Shown: positions 43,759 through 55,189 of the stretch, piece after piece
How positions within the stretch are numbered: the first letter of the stretch is position 1
Layout of the letters: every line of letters begins with the position of its first letter
NCBI GenBank assembly: GCA_034769895.1
Contig: CM068373.1
Span: 441,235,080 to 441,299,079, forward strand
Length of the DNA: 64,000 bases
Direction: 5' to 3'
Source of the DNA: Magicicada septendecula
Taxonomy: Eukaryota > Arthropoda > Insecta > Hemiptera > Cicadidae
Program-made: the position numbers and the translations under genes
Notes under the pieces: generated by a model
Told to the model about the DNA's origin: nothing
What the model saw: the letters and a program-made list of their open reading frames with translations, nothing else
Database searches by the model: none

Positions 43759-45608
43759 CTAGTTTTCCGTGGAGGGACCCGCCACAGCTGGATGATTTCC
43801 CCCTCTCCCTCTGTTATATTGTCCTCCTCTCGGCGCTCCTCTGTGAAATTCTCCTCCTCTCGACTGTTGATTGGGTGGTAGGTTTGTTCGCTCGTTCCTG
43901 GCGCACTCCCTATTCCGATGACATCTGAAACAATTTGTTCTATTAGCATAATTGTCGGTTTCACATGTCCTACACCTCCAACTCTCGCCCCTATTATCGA
44001 AACTTCCTCCCCGCGCTCCTCTATGAAAATTCTGTGTACCCCTGTTATGATGGAAATTATTATTATTATTATTATGGTGTGGTACTACTGGTGTGGTTGA
44101 ACGTCGCCCTATGTCGCGTTCCCCTATATTCTGTAATACATCTAACATGTTTTCTAACTCGCTTACATTTGTAATCTCTCTAGTCATTAGCGTAATTTGC
44201 ACTTCTCTGGGCAGGTGTTTGCTAATATGTCTTACAAATGATCGGAAAGGCAACGGCGGTTCTAGATATTTAGCTTCGTTGTATATGGTCATCACATATA
44301 TGGTTAGGTGGTTATTAATCCTACCGAAATTCCCGTTACCCATTATTTTACTTCTTAATATTTCTTGGTCTTCTTCTGACCAATATTTGTTTCGAAAAGC
44401 TATTTCAAAATCCTCAAAACTATCCCATTCGGTATGGTGTACTTCCGACCATATCTCGGCACTACCTTTAAAACATTTGATAATCTTCAGCAACTTAACC
44501 TCCCAGCTACTACTATTAAACCGATTAAACTCCCTAACCCTATTTAAAAATTGTATTGGGTGTACTCTACGATTGTCACAATTGAAAGTTTCTAATTCTA
44601 TTTCATTATTTGTATCTCGTGTCATAAATATGCGCTCCGTAACATTGTTTACATTTTGATTTTTCACTAAACTTAATTCATCTCGCATACTACTAATATT
44701 TTGTTCAAGAGAATATAATTTTTGTCATTACTATATTCAGACTGTACATTATTTTTTGACATGACTTCAATAGATTCATTTACTGCTTGTATTTCTGTCT
44801 TATAATTATTTTCAATTTCATTTATTTTAGAGTCTACCTTATTTTGGTGTTCATCGATATTTTGACTAATTTTTTCAACGGTCATTATTACGCTACTCAA
44901 CTTACATTCAGTTTCAGTATTACATTTTTTAATTTTAATTTCTATGTCATTGTTATGCTCATTCATTGAACTTATTAAATACTCGTTATTCTCATTTATT
45001 TGCTTCTCAACTCTATGTATCTGACTATCTATTTCATTAAATTTAACATCTACTTTTTGCATTGAATCATCTAATTTAGTTTCTACTTGGTTAACTCTAT
45101 TGGTAAATTCTACTTTGGTATTTTCACAACGCTTATTAATTTCTTGAATCTCATTTTTCAACTCATTATTCAGATTTTTTAATACATTGAATTTAGCGTC
45201 AGAATCATTCTTCAGTTCATTAAATTTAGCGTCAGAATCATTCAGTAATTTAATACTTTGTTGCTCTAAAATCAGTTGCAACATGTTCATGACTTTCTCA
45301 TCTTTATCTATCTCTTGTTTACTTTGAACAGGTGTCACCAGACTTTCTATTTTATCGCCAGTTAAGCTGACTCCCTTGTCATTACTTTTATTTTCATTAT
45401 TTGATTTTGGGGTCGTATGGATCCCCGAATCATCTGTATTATTTGATTCATTTATACTACTTGTGTTCAGAGTTTTGTCGCCTTGACCTACATTCGGTGT
45501 TGAATGTATGTCAAGACTACTCATCACAGCTGATTCGTCAAATTCAGCTGTTTCACTTATCACCGTCGAGTCGGACAAATCGACTCTGTACTCTGTTGTA
45601 TTTTCCAT
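43759..45608 (-). pseudogene. E2 gag: coiled coil, capsid-like domain, RanBP2-type finger
   Basis: The ATG at 45608 starts MENTTEYRVDLSDSTVISE; a long coiled-coil follows (repeats of NDSDAKFNELK, NELKNEIQEINKRC, MTVEKISQNIDEHQNKVDSK). The frame ends at 44673, but the other frame reads on naturally through SLEQNISSMRDELSLVKNQN, so a single-base indel in the A run at 44719-44723 probably split one gag. The capsid-like part has GSAEIWSEVHHTEWDSFEDF and FRNKYWSEEDQEIL. At 43980-43921 lies W-x-C-x2-C-x3-N-x6-C-x2-C, a RanBP2-type zinc finger in place of the usual CCHC knuckle, flanked by RG-rich stretches (RGARGGSFDNRG, RGGQYNRGRGG). It ends at a TAG 9 nt before the pol ATG. Confidence 0.82.
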
Positions 45609-45764
45609 TATTATATTTTTAAATATGTAATTTATTTCTTATCTGTCTGAACAAATATTTTTTATTTATTTTACGTAACTTTACGTCTTTCACTTAACCT
45701 CTCAATTGCGCTTGTATCTTATTTGTAGGTATGGTTTTTACATCAAATTTTTAACTTATAAAAA

Positions 45765-45787
45765 CTGTCCCTTTCGGCTGCGACAAC
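45765..45787 (-). promoter_or_regulatory. Primer-binding-site candidate of E2
   Basis: Directly after the 5' LTR end (…TATCACA) the minus strand reads GTTGTCGCAGCCGAAAGG. It resembles the TGGCGCAG-type sites of insect gypsy elements primed by a serine tRNA, with mismatches. Confidence 0.45.
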
Positions 45788-46977
45788 TGTGATATTACGT
45801 ATTTCTCACCATTTAATTAACTTATAAAAACTATACCATAATAAAAAACTTACACTTACTGTTTTGCATGTTCTTGGGTCCAGGGTCTCATACGTACTTT
45901 GGGATACAAGCGCAATTTTCAAGGTTACATGAATGATTTACACAATACATTTTGGAAGAGAAATTAGTTTTCTTTTATTGCTCAAAAGATTTTAAATTGA
46001 TACTCTTTCTCCAAATATAGATTTTACATACTTTCAAAATATTATGATTTTACAAGTTGTGTAATCATTACGTCTTACATACTATTCTTATTTTCTACTA
46101 CTTACATACATTAAACAAGAGAGCCCAGCCTGCCATTCTCACTTAAATTAATTTTAATTTCTTTAATACCCCATACTCTTTTAGAAACCCCTACCCTTAC
46201 TTTCAATAAACGAAATAACCCCCGGCCACGTGGTCTTCGCGCACATCCAGTGTTCTTTTCTAATTTCGTGTGAAAGTGTTCAAAAAGTGTCTGATGTTGT
46301 TTTACATTTTCCCGACCGCGGTCACATAAACTTTTTCGGCTATTTCCCTGTTATATCAGTTTTAAAAAAAAATTTTGTTTCTGAGTCCGGTTGACGGGCG
46401 ACCAGCACAAGCGTGAGTCGACCCAAGACTGGCAGCGTCTCTCAGTTCCCCACTCCAGGAGCATTTTTTGTCAAAACGACGGACATCAATGCCTTTATGT
46501 AGTCGTCACAGTTTCGCCTCATGCTAGTCATGTAGTTGTTGGAGTGACAATAGCAGACGATTTCACTTAGGCACAGGCTGACATCACGATAGGAACCGGA
46601 CGTAAACGGCACTTCCTACCGCTCAAAAAGGCACATTGCGGATTTTGTTCGTCCCAGGACATCCTGTTTTTTGTCTGGATGCGTCACTCAGATTTGTGGT
46701 GATACAGTTGCGTCTGTGTGCTGTTTACGCAAGTACAGATTTCTGCGAATTTTGTGGAGATGCAAATTCCTCTGCCGCATTACACCACTGAAATTGCGCA
46801 GCGCCTTTGTTCCAAACGCTGTTTCTCAACATCGTGCTGTTGCTTGGAAAATAAAGTTGCACAATAACACATTTATTTCGTAATATTTTATACAAACCCG
46901 CCCGAAAACGAAATAAATAAAATTATATAATTGCCCCAAACGATTTAAATAAAACACCCAAAAATTGACCCGCTACA
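45788..46977 (-). repeat. 5' LTR of E2
   Basis: The 1190-bp LTR starts TGTAGCGGGTCAATTTTTG on the minus strand and ends TATCACA. TATAAAA (46886-46892), GACCGCGGTC and GTAAGTGTAAGT (~45,862) mirror the 3' LTR. Overall similarity to the 3' LTR is only about 70%. Confidence 0.75.
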
Positions 46978-46981
46978 ACTC

Positions 46982-47461
46982 CTGATCAATAACAACTGCA
47001 GACTTTGGCGGGAGGAAGGTCAGACCCTTTCTGAACCATTCCTCGAAGCGTTGGGCATTCATCTCCTGGTGGTAGTCTCCCGTCCCCTTCTTTCGTACGG
47101 AACACAAGCAGGCCCCCTTCAAGAAAACCTTCACTGCCTACGTGCGAAATAATGACACACTTTCCAGCTCCAGATGGAGTTGTAAAGCCTCCTCATCAAC
47201 CATAAACTTCTTGTAGGTATCCACAATACTAATCGTAATTCGTGTAACCATGATTCAGCGCTTCTGCAGTGATTTTCTGCCAAACATATGTCAATATGTG
47301 ATTTTTACCACTCAATGTCTAATCAGTGTAGAACATTTTGCATTCGTCTTCTCTTAGACATTGTATTCTTCTTAAAAATGCATGCCGGGGAATAGCAACA
47401 GCCACAGATTTCATAAGTACTAGTCTCTTGTTCATTTTCTTGAATTGAAACCCAATAGTTT
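46982..47461 (-). pseudogene. DDE_3 transposase, central piece
   Basis: From the right: ETIGFQFKKMNKRLVLMKSV (after the solo LTR), LRREDE-like residues, then GAGKCVIISHVGSEGFLEGG, LLVFRTKEGTGDYHQEMNAQ, RFEEWFRKGLTFLPPKSAVV and IDQE with the second catalytic Asp. Several frameshifts separate these. E2 interrupts it directly after IDQE. Confidence 0.78.
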
Positions 47462-48476
47462 TGTAACGGTATTAACCTTTTACCATTTATACAAAATAAT
47501 ACAATAATAATACTACTAAAACTCACTGCTGCCAGAATTTTACTTACCGTCATAATCCCGTTAAACTTACTTTATTAAACTGGCCAGGTCGCCACGATAT
47601 TTTGTGGTTTAATATAGGAACCTTTACACTCTTGCCCTTACAAAAATTAAAATAATCCCGCTATCTGACCACCCTTAAACTCAGAAAATCCCACAGAACG
47701 TTAGACGAGGTTTTCAGCACAGAATAGGAAATGGTTATGGCGTAATAACTACTCTAACACATCTTTACGTAAAATCAAATACTATTTTATTGATGTTTCT
47801 TTCTATATTTTTAAATGTTACTTCTCTATGTTACCAGTACTTTGATATTTTTCCCACACACACACACTCTCTCTTTCTTTAGAATTTTGAAAAAACCCCG
47901 ATTAATTGAGCTCTTTGATTTATGGTTTACTTTAAAACTTTGGCCAACAACTAAATATATTTTTTCACTGTACTTAACTTTTCTCGCTATCCAAATTGTT
48001 CCACCATCACGCAGTTCACTTTCACTTTTATCGTCACTTCGACCACATTAGACTGTTATTAAATTTTCGTTGCGGTTTTGTTTCACTATTTAATTGCTGT
48101 AACATTTGGTATTTTCTGGTAGGCCTTTTACTACATTTTGACCTACCAGACAAAGTATTCCCGAGGCCACTCTTCACTTACGTCCGCTCAATGTGAATGT
48201 ATATTGCCAACTCTGCTCTTTGTCAATGACTGTCCTCTGCTACTGTCTGATGCAAGACTGGGGTGATAAAGTGTTCTTACTGTGATTTACACAGAGACTG
48301 AGCTGGCAAGCTGTTGCGTAATACGTCTGGCTGGGCAGACTCCAGACATCAACAGTCTGCAATAACAATGTATGTGTTGCTGGTTACTAGGGGTACCCCT
48401 TAGGTGAATACTGACTACTTTAAAATTAACTGATTTAAATTGAAACCCTTGTAGCACACAATTCTGTACCGTTACA
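47462..48476 (-). mobile_element. Solo LTR (gypsy-like family) in the DDE_3 transposase
   Basis: This 1015-bp segment runs from TGTAACGGTA to TACCGTTACA, a perfect 10-bp terminal inverted repeat, with GTTT on each side (47458-47461 and 48477-48480). The transposase frame (LSQLVET|IGFQFKK) resumes across it when one GTTT is kept. It is homologous to the solo LTR at 22042-23172. GTAAGT motifs occur near 47,543 and 47,566 on the minus strand. Confidence 0.85.
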
Positions 48477-48791
48477 GTTTCAACCAGCTGGCTAAGTTTT
48501 GTATTTGACATTGCTGGGAAGTCCAGCATATTTTCTTCCAGTTTTCTTTTAAGTTTCTCAATAGTAGGAAACATCTTTGCCAAAAAAAGTCATGGATAGA
48601 CCTGCGAATGACTCTGATAGTAAACTCGTCAACCTAAATTTTTGGACATCTGTTGAATGCCTCTTATGCTTTGTTGGAGAATGTGCATTCTTAGTGTTGG
48701 AGGACCTCACTTGAATCATCCACTCATTGGTACACAGGACATCACTTGTTGCCAAGTTTTTCACCTTCCTTACTGAAAAAACAAATTGCAC
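48477..48791 (-). pseudogene. DDE_3 transposase, N-terminal piece
   Basis: Frames include QFVFSVRKVKNLATSDVLC, SSNTKNAHSPTKHKRHSTD, then AKMFPTIEKLKRKLEENMLD and FPAMSNTKLSQLVET. The second part matches the region before GFRFKK in the copy at 7.3 kb in position (LCRIIHKLGFRFKK). The first part is less certain. Stops and shifts are present. Confidence 0.55.
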
Positions 48792-48900
48792 TTAAAATCA
48801 TATAAATTTCACCCTCTGTAAATGATGATATCGGAGGCATTGTAAAAGCAGTATACAGTTGACAGTATGCTAAGCGCATCTGAGAAGGGTACTAGTGATT

Positions 48901-49790
48901 ACATTAAATATAAGAGGCTATTTAGAACAGTGATTCATGACAGTTTAGTAAACATCATTGTGACTGACAGTGAAAAAGTATGAAAAGCGGCCAGGTAAAA
49001 GATATTTTTGGTTTCTTATGATTAATAACTGTTTTAATAATACGTAAATTGTAATAGCTGACAGGCAGTAAGGATTCAATATGTTTAATTTATTGTGAGA
49101 GTAAGGTGCAGGTGGCATTTAATGACTGACACAAACACAGTGTATAGCACTGCAGTGTGTTATATTAAAACATGCCAAGTGCACTAAGAGTATGAGAAGA
49201 CGCTGAAGCCAGACAAACCTTAACGTACGGCACCAGTCTGTACTGAAGGTACCAAAGTTAACTATAGAGGACTAAGTTCATCCACAATTAAGTATCTTGA
49301 AGTGTTGACTCCTCAAGTAGACAGGGTCATCGTCCATATTGTTTGACTGGCAGATGTGCATATGAGATCATCCAATCATCAGAAGCCAGGATATCATGCC
49401 ATGACATCTAATAAAAATCAAATAGAAAGGAATCAGGTGAAAGGAAAGTTCTAGGGTAAACTCAAATTAGAAGTTTAGGTTGAGAAAGGATGAGCAGTTA
49501 GTTTGAGGGTTTTTATGGGGTAAACGTGACAAACCACTAAACAGATAGAAACAGACATGGAACACTCGGCATTATCCTGAAGTCGCATTACAAAATGAAT
49601 GTACATAACCTTAGTCAATATTGCATCAATATTGACAGATTTATTTCTGATTGAAATTTTGTTATGACTACTATGATTATTACCATACTATTATCTTATG
49701 GACAGTAATGTTTGTCTTGTATATGGAACTGTTAAGACTGAATTGTGGTTCAGGTTATTACTGATAGTGAAAACAAGGGTGTTACTCTAT
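48901..49790. other. No feature recognised
   Basis: AT-rich intronic or intergenic sequence. Confidence 0.4.
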
Positions 49791-49799
49791 CCTGATTAC

Positions 49800-49969
49800 C
49801 ATTCAGTAAAATAAAAGAAAACAGTTTTATTGCTCAGTTGTTTACAAATGGCATTGTTCGCTTGCCAACAAATCAACAAACTGGCTGCGCATGCACAACA
49901 ACATGCCAGCATCAATACTGTGGAAATTTTTAAAAATAGAACTTGCTTTCTGGATAACCCTTGTAGACC
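49800..49969 (-). mobile_element. Short mariner-type end
   Basis: At ~49,940-49,968 the minus strand reads TACAAGGGTTATCCAGAAAG, a mariner-type terminal repeat like that at 50,576, followed by ~140 bp. No transposase is present. Confidence 0.45.
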
Positions 49970-50576
49970 AATTTTACATACTCCTTGGACACATGGCAGC
50001 CAACTATAGGGCAATGTAGCAATAGCAACATTAATATCTTACAACTTATTCAAATAAAGTGTTGAGAATGATCACCATTGAACCACTGTTTATGAAAGAG
50101 AAAGATGCTGAAGACTACACATGCATGCTTTCAGTGTGATAGGAAATCCAAAGATACAGTATGAATTAAAAATAGAAGTCTAATAACTCTCCCAACTTAC
50201 TGGACAACAGCAGCAATGCAAGACATCTGAAGGGAATCCATGTTTTAGATTTAGGCTGAACGTTGTCTATAAATGTTTAACTTCAAACAATTTTTTTTTA
50301 ATTAAGGAGAATCTCTATAGAAGACTGTTCCTCCATGAGTCTTACATTCATCAAATATAATTATACTTGCAAGACTAATTGCAGATTGAAAAAAAAATTA
50401 GCTCTTGTGTATTCAATTTTTCTCTCTCCTAAAATAATTTCTTGCTTTTAGAGTCGTATTTATATCATCTAAAAACACTAGAACAGAATATAGTATGAAC
50501 AGACTCAAAAACATATTGGTTCCTAGACTGTCACACATACATATTCGATTGACATTAGAAAACAAGTTCCTGGTAT

Positions 50577-51062
50577 ATACAAGGGCTATCCAGAAAATAA
50601 ATTCCAGTAGGCTATTAAAGGAAACTAAGAATATATTTACAAAACATTTTTACTGCTATTTGAAGTACACTCCTTCAACTACTTTTCTATGTAGTTTTCG
50701 TCATTTATGAAACATTTTCATAGCTAGGCACCAGGTGTTGTATACCTTCGTCATAGAAATTTTCCACCTGTGATTTGAACCATGTATTAACAGCTTGTTT
50801 AACAATATTGGCCACCAAGGAAGGATTTCTCATGCTCAAAAACGTGATATTCCCTTAGTGTGAAGTCTGAGTTGTAAGGCGGATGATCAAATTGTTGCCA
50901 GCCTAACTTTGTGAGATGTTGCATTGCAGGGACAGTGTGTGTGTAGTGCCATGATTCTTCACAATGTACTGGGTAAGCATCCTATGTCACTTACTTCAGA
51001 TCGTAAGCAAAAATTCATATCCATCTTGATACCCACTGCTTCTTCTCCATAAATATCGAAAA
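50577..51062 (-). pseudogene. mariner transposase, C-terminal fragment with terminal repeat
   Basis: The left end TACAAGGGCTATCCAGAAAA (50,576-50,596) is a mariner-type terminal repeat. The minus strand then encodes, with stops and shifts, HTVPAMQHLTKLGWQQFDHP, the PPYNSDF block with the last catalytic Asp, and VNTWFKSQVENFYDEGIQHL and LVPSYENVS. These fit the C-terminal third of a mariner (D,D34D) transposase. The 5' two thirds and the other terminal repeat are missing. Confidence 0.7.
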
Positions 51063-51085
51063 TCTGATATGCTGTCTCTTACAAA

Positions 51086-51230
51086 CACTGTTTGCTTGTT
51101 TGCATTGTGTGTGTGTTTAAATGCATGTAATACTATGATACTGGTATTTTCTATATTCTGTTGATGTTAAAAGTAAATATCTTCAAATTAATGTTAACCT
51201 AATCTGTTATTTACAAGTGAATATAGTTAC
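51086..51230. repeat. First half of the segmental duplicate
   Basis: Matches 33968-34125 (GCATGTAATACTA.GATACTGG; GTAAATATC.TCAAA.TAATG). It breaks at AATAT. Confidence 0.65.
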
Positions 51231-54200
51231 TCGACGATTGCCGGTTTTTAAAATATTATTTATTTATGATTATTAAGTAGTAGTCTCAGGGTTATTTTAC
51301 TGAAAATGGATCTTGCTCTCGGCTAATTGTTATTATTCAATATCAGGTTTTATTATTATTTAACTGTTTAGTGACTTATTCCCCTCAATTCAACCTATTG
51401 TTGAATCCAGGATTGAATAAGCCGGTTACTTACACTTCTTTCGTCGTATTAGCTATCTGTTTAAATAGTTTAATTTTATGTATTATATTCACTGTTAGGA
51501 TTATTCCACTTGACGTTCCGTCGACTCTTTGTTGATCAGCGGTTGTGAGGAGATCAGTTGTTTTCTTCCTATACACTAACATACACAAACATAGACATGG
51601 CATTCATAATATCTCATGTATAATATTACTTTATAATATTGTAAATATATAGGTCTGTGCGGTTGTAAACAAAACATGGAATCACTCAATTTGAATGATT
51701 CGCATTCTCAGCATGGTACCAACCGCCTCGTTCTTCTCCTCTAAGCTGTATTTACTGATACAATAAAGGTCAACTCTTTCACTAGTAAAAAATAATAATG
51801 GATATTTATTCAATTAGCACACAGTGAAATTCAATACAATAATACGTTTTTCTTTTCTTTTTAGTTAACAATTAATATTTTTAAAGTGAACATGGACTCT
51901 AAAACAAATGATGAGCTCGAGTTGGCATGACTGCCTCTGGTTAGTAATACAATGTGTGTTGACAAACATATAGGTTATGTCGTATTATTCGACTTGAAAA
52001 GTTAATAATGATTATAATAATAAAGGTAGTAGGTTCTTTTAGACTGCAAAATACACTTATTTGAAATAATAGCTACGGTTAGAACAAACATATAAGATAA
52101 AAATTCATTGATTATTAATGAAAAAAAATAAAATATGAACTACTGTTCATGGCTAGGCAGATGCTTTATATATTGTTAGTGCAACCTTGTTTGGTTAAAA
52201 GTAGTGAATTATTTATTATTAATTAAGAGTAATTGTGATAATCCAGTATCAAGTACTACGATCATCTGTAAAATTGGATATTCCTATTTCAGGTAAAGGT
52301 AACTCATTTATTGTAGTTATCGCACTCCGGCGAAACTCTTAATTGAATTTAGTAACAAAATATTTCATACCCCCATCTGGTGATAGCATAAGAGCACATA
52401 TACTCTTCATTGATATTACAATGTCTTTACTTATTCTAGATAGTTATAGTATACAAATAGTTAAAACTGTCATTACTCAGAACATTCAATTTCGACATTG
52501 TTCATTTGTATTATTTATCAGCTCCCTTCTGTTAAGAATAGGGAAATTAATTGTTTCTATAGGTCAATTTGAATCACTTTTAGCGTTCAGTTATTTTGCT
52601 TATAAACTAATCATAACATTATATTTGTGGTTATGAATACTTGCATCTCTTGTCGTTCGTAGGGTCACACTTTTTTATCATTAACACTTTTTAATTAATT
52701 AAAATTTATTAATTAATTATTTAAATTTTGTCACTACACTGCACCCACTCCTATGCGCATAAACTCCGAATAAAGTACACTTGTAAATATACTGCACTGA
52801 TTCTTCAATGTAGGTAACCTATATCTCAGTTTGAGGTTAATATAGTTGATGCTTGGTTGCTGTCAAAAGCACGTTTTTCTGAAGCGTCGACGAGCATGCA
52901 GTTCGCTTCGTTGTTGTTGAAAGACTGTCCCTGGTTCCTCTGTCGGAATGATGAATTTCGGATTTTTTATAAGCTCTGATTGGTCAGTTTATTTTAATTC
53001 GTTTATTTACGGTAGACTTCGTCAAAACAGACGCTCTCATCAGCGTCAGTCTTTGGGAACAAGATTAAGAAATTCTGGTTCACACACCCACGCGAAAGGG
53101 CTAAGCACAATACAATTATTTTTAAAAGTCCAATATCTTCCTTATAATTGTACTGAGGATATTGTGCTTACTCTCATTGTTCGTGATTTTGAAAGACGAT
53201 TAATTTGAACCCCCTCATCATATATTTCTGATTAGGGTTAGCTGACTTTGCACTTAGCATTTATACTTAGTGTCCATTAAGCCATTAATTATCAATATTT
53301 TATGGTTTTTATTTTATTTTCTATGGTAATATCCCGTTCTTAAGCTACTGTACAATTTTCCCTTAAAACTATGTCTTAATATTAACACTATGTCCGTTTT
53401 CATAGATTCACACTTAAACTTATTGTCATACATTTTTGTTTTTCTTATTACCTAGTAATAAGAGTATTTAATTGAATTTTAACCTGTTGTAATTAAATAT
53501 CGATGGGTTAAGTCACTACTGGCAGTGTTCTTTCTCCCTACATTATTGGTTTAATGCCTTAATTATCACTTATGAATTAGGCTTGTTATGCCTATATGGC
53601 GTTACCTGGTAGTATGCTTGGTATCATAGACATTTTAGTTGTATTAGTTTCTAATTGATAACTGAAATAGTCACCATGACCTTATAGTTATTGTGATGCA
53701 GTTCACTCTGCATTTGATTCTGTTATTAGCTAGGTTTGGTGGCTGTAAATTTTACTTGCAGCTAACTGTCACAATGGTTTAGTTATAATTACATTTATAT
53801 AGACTATTTAAATGGTTATTTTGGTTGCAATTGCTCATACGAACAGTATTCTGTCTGACATCAGGTCATTAGTTGAGTTACTATCTTTGTATAATGTGTT
53901 TATAACATGATTTTGGTTGCATAATGTCTCTTTGCCATTACAAGCATTTTGTCATATTTGTATTACATAAATATAGCTTTTATATCCTGTTATACTATTA
54001 GCTATCGTGTACAAAACATTCCTTATATGCTCTATTTACTTCCTAGCTCATTATATTTTGGTTTAACATTGTTTTGATTTAGTTTTTATCAAGTTTTACT
54101 GGAAACTGGATGCCCAGATTAGGTTATGTTATAGGTTCAGTGAACAGTAATGTGTTGTTTATGGCTGTGTATTTCTATCTTAGTCTATTCGACTGGTTTT

Positions 54201-54589
54201 CATTTCATGTTTGTACATTGGTTATTGGTTATCAATAGTTCACATTTAGTTTACTCCTGTATTATCTTATTTGTTGTTAATTAGTGGGTTTGTATGAACA
54301 TCATTCCCACTGTACAATTGGTCATTCACTATTTTGGGACTTATTCCTCTGTTTATTCTATAACTACACATCATTTAGCTATCATAAACTCATCTTGTCC
54401 TCATTCAGTTTGCTTGTGACTCTTTATTTACAATATTTAGTCCTTAATTACAATAATGTGTTTCACATAGACAATGAATGTATTCATTAAATGAGTTGTT
54501 GTCAGTGTTGACTTTACCATACAGCTTAGGGATTTATATCATGTAATGAATTAACATTTCTTCCTTCTTCTTAATACAATTATTCTTTC
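51231..54589. other. Non-coding AT-rich part of the 6.3 kb insertion
   Basis: No motif-bearing open frame. A slightly GC-richer part lies at 52,850-53,100. Confidence 0.4.
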
Positions 54590-54940
54590 AAAGGTTTATG
54601 TTAGTTTGTTATACTTCAATTTCCTTCCCTTGTTCTTGTATTTGGTCTGGTTATCTTCCTTCTTCTTTCTTCACTGATCTCCTTCTCACTATTGTTCATT
54701 TTTATACATGATGTGGTTTTCACTTGTCTTCTTCACACTGTTTCTTCCTTCTTCTTTCTTGAAGTTGTCATTGTTGTATTCTTCTCCCTGATTCTTCTTT
54801 CTTCTTTTGTTCTTTTGTGTCCTTCTCACTGATCTATTCCTCCTTTGTGGTCTTATGTCCTTCTCACTGATCTATTGGGTATAGTATGTCGGTCGTCTCG
54901 TCTTTATTCTTCTTTTCTTCTTTATTGGTGCATTTACTAG
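54590..54940 (+). repeat. Pyrimidine-rich low-complexity tract
   Basis: CTTCTTTCTTC-type sequence with an imperfect repeat of GTCCTTCTCACTGATCTATT (at ~54,828 and ~54,856). Confidence 0.7.
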
Positions 54941-55189
54941 TGATTTTCAATGATGCTTCACTTATTCAAACTTATGACACTTTTTCTTTAGTATACTTGG
55001 TGGTATTCTAGACCTTTTAATGTATTTTTACTTCCATATTCCTTAAGGAATGGAAGTATGGTGATGGCAAAAAAAATCGTGTTCGAGATTATTGCAGATT
55101 CTGATTCTACTACACTCAAAACATGAAAAAAAGTCGTTTTCCGAAAAGTGTCTGTGTGTGTGTCTGTCTGTCTGTGTGTCTGTCTGTCT

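Larger units (their letters stand above)
35226..46977 (-). mobile_element. Ty3/gypsy-like LTR retrotransposon E2
   Basis: This 11.75-kb element runs from TGTCATGATC (35226) to CGCTACA (46977), with ACTC on both sides (35222-35225 and 46978-46981). On the minus strand the order is 5' LTR (46977-45788), PBS, gag, protease-RT-RNase H-integrase, a long non-coding 3' region, polypurine tract and 3' LTR (36466-35226). Pol order PR-RT-RH-IN is that of Ty3/gypsy. No envelope gene was recognised. Coding breaks are few. The two LTRs are strikingly diverged from each other (about 70% by eye). Confidence 0.8.
34206..48900 (-). mobile_element. DDE_3 (Tc1/mariner/IS630) transposon dispersed by three nested insertions
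   Basis: Pieces of one transposase lie in order on the minus strand at 48791-48477, 47461-46978, 35225-35175 and 34628-34260. The gaps are a solo LTR (47462-48476, duplication GTTT), retrotransposon E2 (35226-46977, duplication ACTC) and a PLE-B palindrome (34629-35174, 13-bp duplication). Outer limits are approximate; the left edge follows a TA at ~34205. Confidence 0.75.

Noticed and set aside
40753-44659. Plus-strand ORFs across E2
   Set aside because: All are antisense to gag-pol, which has full domain support on the minus strand.
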